Source: DAOTWY01 sp003696565 (lineage in GTDB: Bacteria > Chloroflexota > Anaerolineae > Aggregatilineales > Phototrophicaceae). Taken from it: 62,431 bases of DNA. The stretch is from positions 1 to 62,431 of the forward strand of contig DAOTWY010000134.1 in assembly GCA_034435635.1 (NCBI GenBank), in the 5' to 3' direction. The position numbers were made by a program, and so were the translations under genes. How positions within the stretch are numbered: position 1 is the stretch's first letter; the number at the start of each line of letters is the position of its first letter. Below, piece by piece: positions 60,365 to 62,431 of this stretch. The notes under the pieces were generated by a model that was given only the letters and a program-made list of their open reading frames with translations, was not told the DNA's origin and did no database searches.

Positions 60365-61471
60365 ATGATTGTTTCTCTTGAGAAGTTAAAAATAGATGCA
60401 CAGGCAGCTGGATTTAACTTTGCCGGCGTGATTCCAGCACAACCTGCGCCTACGTTGGATGCATATTTTCGTTGGATCGATGCTGGAATGCACGGCAGCA
60501 TGGGGTATTTAGCGCGTCCAGATCGCCAAGTACGTCGGCGTGATCTTAATGTGATTTTACCAGGCGTACGCTCCCTGATTTTGGTAGGGTTGGATTATCG
60601 TACGGTTGACTTTCCAGAATTGAGCGATCCTTCGCGCGGACGTATCACCTCTTATGCTTGGGGAATAGATTATCATGATATCCTTACCCCACGTTTAGAG
60701 CAATTTGCTCGGCAATTGAGTCACCACACTTATCGTGTTTATGTTGATACAGGTGCAATTTTAGAACGGGCACACGCTCAGCAGGCGGGGATGGGGTTTA
60801 TTGGCAAAAACACCATGCTGATTCATCCACGTCGGGGGAGCTACTTTTTTTTAGGGGAAATTTTGACCGATCTGGAATTTGACGAGTATGATCAACCTTC
60901 TCGCATGACGATGTGCGGGTCTTGTACAAGGTGTTTAACAGCCTGCCCAACAAATGCTTTTCCTCAACCTTATGTATTAGACGCTAGACGGTGTATTAGT
61001 TATTTAACTATTGAGCATAAAGGCTGGATTGACCGTGATTTACGCCCGTTGATGGGCAACTGGGTATACGGATGTGATGTGTGTCAATCTGTATGTCCAT
61101 GGCAACGGTTTAGCTTACCAACGCAAGAGACAGCGTTTTATCCAACAAGCATTGACCGTGTAGCCCCATTATTGACGGATTTATTGCAATTAGATGATAC
61201 GACATTTATGGCGCGTTATGCTGGTTCACCAATTGAACGAATAAAACGCTGGCGTTTGGTTAGAAATGCGTGTGTTGCGGCTGGTAATTGGGGAGATGAA
61301 TCAACTTTACCAATACTGAAAACATTGTTAAATGACCCGCACCCACAAATAAGAGGGCATGCTGCCTGGGCAATTGCACAGGTCATGGATGCTCCTCATG
61401 ACCTGTTACAAGCGCATTATTCACGTGAAACGGATGATGATGTAAAAAAAGAAATTAGCTTACTTCTTTGA
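60365..61471 (+). CDS. queG: Epoxyqueuosine reductase QueG
   Basis: 368 residues. It reduces epoxyqueuosine to queuosine in tRNA, the last step of the pathway, with cobalamin and two 4Fe-4S clusters. The N-terminal catalytic domain has YVDTGAILERAHAQQAG with the catalytic Asp. The cluster ligands are CGSCTRCLTACPTNAF and GCDVCQSVCPW. The C-terminus is a HEAT-like repeat (ILKTLLNDPHPQIRGHAAWA) that binds tRNA. The start at 60365 is uncertain because no clear ribosome binding site is seen; ATG 60344 is in frame. It overlaps the convergent TPR gene by 12 bases. Confidence 0.94.
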   Translation: MIVSLEKLKIDAQAAGFNFAGVIPAQPAPTLDAYFRWIDAGMHGSMGYLARPDRQVRRRDLNVILPGVRSLILVGLDYRTVDFPELSDPSRGRITSYAWGIDYHDILTPRLEQFARQLSHHTYRVYVDTGAILERAHAQQAGMGFIGKNTMLIHPRRGSYFFLGEILTDLEFDEYDQPSRMTMCGSCTRCLTACPTNAFPQPYVLDARRCISYLTIEHKGWIDRDLRPLMGNWVYGCDVCQSVCPWQRFSLPTQETAFYPTSIDRVAPLLTDLLQLDDTTFMARYAGSPIERIKRWRLVRNACVAAGNWGDESTLPILKTLLNDPHPQIRGHAAWAIAQVMDAPHDLLQAHYSRETDDDVKKEISLLL

Positions 61472-62302
61472 GCGTTCCTTTAACCGCTTCTTTTGAGCTT
61501 TTTGAGCATCTTGTACGGCTTTTTGTAGTGATTTGATTCGTTTTTTATATTGATCAGCTGTACGACGTTCCCCTAGCTTGATATATGACCCAGCAATATT
61601 CGTGAGTGTAATTACAAGGGCTGCTTTATCGTCAAGTTCTTCTAAAATAGCAAGTGACTGCTGAAAATAGGAAAGTGCTGTTCGTGCATCGCCGGCATGA
61701 GCATAGATACCGCCAATATTATCCAATGTTGTTGCTTCGCCTTTTTTGTCTGATATAGCACGACGAATATCTAGTGCTTGTTGAAAGGTTGCTAATGCTT
61801 TTTCTCGGTCGCCTATAGCATCATAGAGTTTTGCAATGTTGTTAAGTGTTGCACCTTCTCCTTGTTGATCGGCAGCGTTTTGATATATCTCTAGAGCTTG
61901 CTGATAATAAATAAGAGCTTCATCCCGTTTGCCCATGTTGGAGTATGCCATGCCAATATTATTTAAGACAGCCCCGCGACCACGCCAATTATCTTCAGTG
62001 AATAACGCTAATGCTTGCTCATAAAATTGGATTGCCTCTTTACGGTTGCTGCTAATCATTCCCAGATTACCGAGTGCTTCAGCACGTGTTGTTGTATCTT
62101 GGGCTGCTGTCAACGCTTGATTAAAATATTCTCGTGCTTTTTTTACATCAGCTAACCTAACATAAACTTCACCAAGCAGATTAAAAATTTTGGCACATTC
62201 ATCAGAATTGGCATTTGCCTGTTCTAATGTTGTTTCTAGTGTATCAAGTGCATCAATAAAATTTCCATTTTCAAGCTGTTGTTTTGCAATTTCAAGGCTC
62301 AT
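61460..62302 (-). CDS. Tetratricopeptide-repeat protein
   Basis: 280 residues with about six TPR units (GNLGMISSNRKEAIQFYEQA, NNIGMAYSNMGKRDEALIYY, NNIAKLYDAIGDREKALATF, DNIGGIYAHAGDARTALSYF) and a very basic Lys/Arg-rich tail (KRLKERSKK). No signal peptide or catalytic domain, so it is probably a cytoplasmic adaptor. Its ATG overlaps the stop of the upstream methylmalonyl-CoA epimerase gene in ATGA, so it is probably translated from the same message. Whether it has a link with propionate metabolism is unknown. Confidence 0.85.
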   Translation of the reverse strand: MSLEIAKQQLENGNFIDALDTLETTLEQANANSDECAKIFNLLGEVYVRLADVKKAREYFNQALTAAQDTTTRAEALGNLGMISSNRKEAIQFYEQALALFTEDNWRGRGAVLNNIGMAYSNMGKRDEALIYYQQALEIYQNAADQQGEGATLNNIAKLYDAIGDREKALATFQQALDIRRAISDKKGEATTLDNIGGIYAHAGDARTALSYFQQSLAILEELDDKAALVITLTNIAGSYIKLGERRTADQYKKRIKSLQKAVQDAQKAQKKRLKERSKK

Positions 62303-62431
62303 GACGGTTTTTGATATAACTCCACCATTACACCACCGGTACTTTTAGGATGTGTAAACGCATAAAGAGTGCCGTCATGACGTTGACGGGGTTTTTCATT
62401 GATAAGTTCAAAGCCTTTTTGAGTTAAATGT
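62299..62431 (-). CDS. Methylmalonyl-CoA epimerase, C-terminal part
   Basis: The minus-strand frame enters from the window edge and ends at TGA 62299-62301. The 43 visible residues include FELINEKPR, DGTLYAFTHPKSTGG and VMVELYQKPS. They match the end of methylmalonyl-CoA epimerase (VOC fold), with the final Glu in VEL as a metal ligand. The enzyme converts (S)- to (R)-methylmalonyl-CoA in propionyl-CoA metabolism. The remainder lies outside the window. Its stop overlaps the TPR start by four bases. Confidence 0.75.
   Translation of the reverse strand, partial: HLTQKGFELINEKPRQRHDGTLYAFTHPKSTGGVMVELYQKPS

Noticed and set aside
1..62431. tRNA, rRNA, insertion sequence or prophage
   Set aside because: No cloverleaf-like sequence in the gaps that I could find by eye, no transposase or integrase motif and no terminal inverted repeats flanking any gene set.

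Overview
The window is protein-coding almost end to end. It has about 50 genes, no rRNA, tRNA, CRISPR or insertion sequence that I can see, and no gene-free stretch longer than about 200 bases. Base composition is moderate to slightly AT-rich by eye. TTG and GTG starts are frequent, and many starts had to be moved downstream of the longest reading frame to meet a ribosome binding site. No taxonomic marker gene is present. The gene content (Thr-Pro linker lipoproteins, FHA plus winged-helix regulator, MurF-Alr fusion, MoaD-MoaE fusion, many TPR proteins, B12-type radical SAM enzymes) suggests a Chloroflexota bacterium, perhaps Anaerolineae-like. That is an inference.

Layout. 1-4.5 kb: the end of a membrane protein, two paralogous long-chain acyl-CoA ligases and a hotdog thioesterase. 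4.6-17.9 kb: a long plus-strand run with coupled or overlapping boundaries: yraN, miaA, an exported protein, an FHA/winged-helix regulator, an O-antigen-ligase-like polymerase, a membrane protein with a periodic Cys tail, a nucleotidyltransferase fused to a B12-type radical SAM enzyme, two more B12-type radical SAM enzymes, three methyltransferases and a flippase. It looks like a surface lipid or polymer biosynthesis locus of unknown product and is the best candidate for an undescribed system. 17.8-24.9 kb: a complete minus-strand histidine-degradation operon (FTCD, hutG-like, hutU, hutI, hutH). 25-34.3 kb: a SUV3-like RNA helicase with extra N- and C-terminal modules, an acyltransferase, a DUF1295 membrane protein, an amidohydrolase-CYTH fusion, a multi-pass membrane protein with an exonuclease/phosphatase domain, and rnc. 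34.3-42 kb: fabF, moaD-moaE fusion and moaC on minus, then ftsY, an SpoU methyltransferase, prfB and a coiled-coil/zinc-ribbon protein on plus, then an MFS transporter. 42-51 kb: a TPR protein, a GT1 glycosyltransferase, an N-terminally short methyltransferase, a third acyl-CoA ligase, tgt, a PstS-like lipoprotein, a tail-anchored TPR protein and a PIG-L deacetylase. 51-62.4 kb: a DUF3048 protein, uvrA, glutamate dehydrogenase, murF-alr, SCO1, queG, a TPR protein and the end of a methylmalonyl-CoA epimerase.

How genes fit together. Histidine degradation yields glutamate, and a glutamate dehydrogenase 31 kb away could take it to 2-oxoglutarate. Acyl-CoA ligases, thioesterase, fabF and the acyltransferase concern fatty acids and lipids. 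miaA, tgt and queG are tRNA modification genes, the last two in the queuosine pathway. moaC and moaDE belong to molybdopterin synthesis.

Genome organisation is striking. Eight of ten convergent gene pairs overlap at their 3' ends (4 to 42 bases) and the other two are 1 and 10 bases apart. Clear intrinsic terminators are seen only between co-directional genes (after the DUF3048 gene, uvrA and glutamate dehydrogenase).
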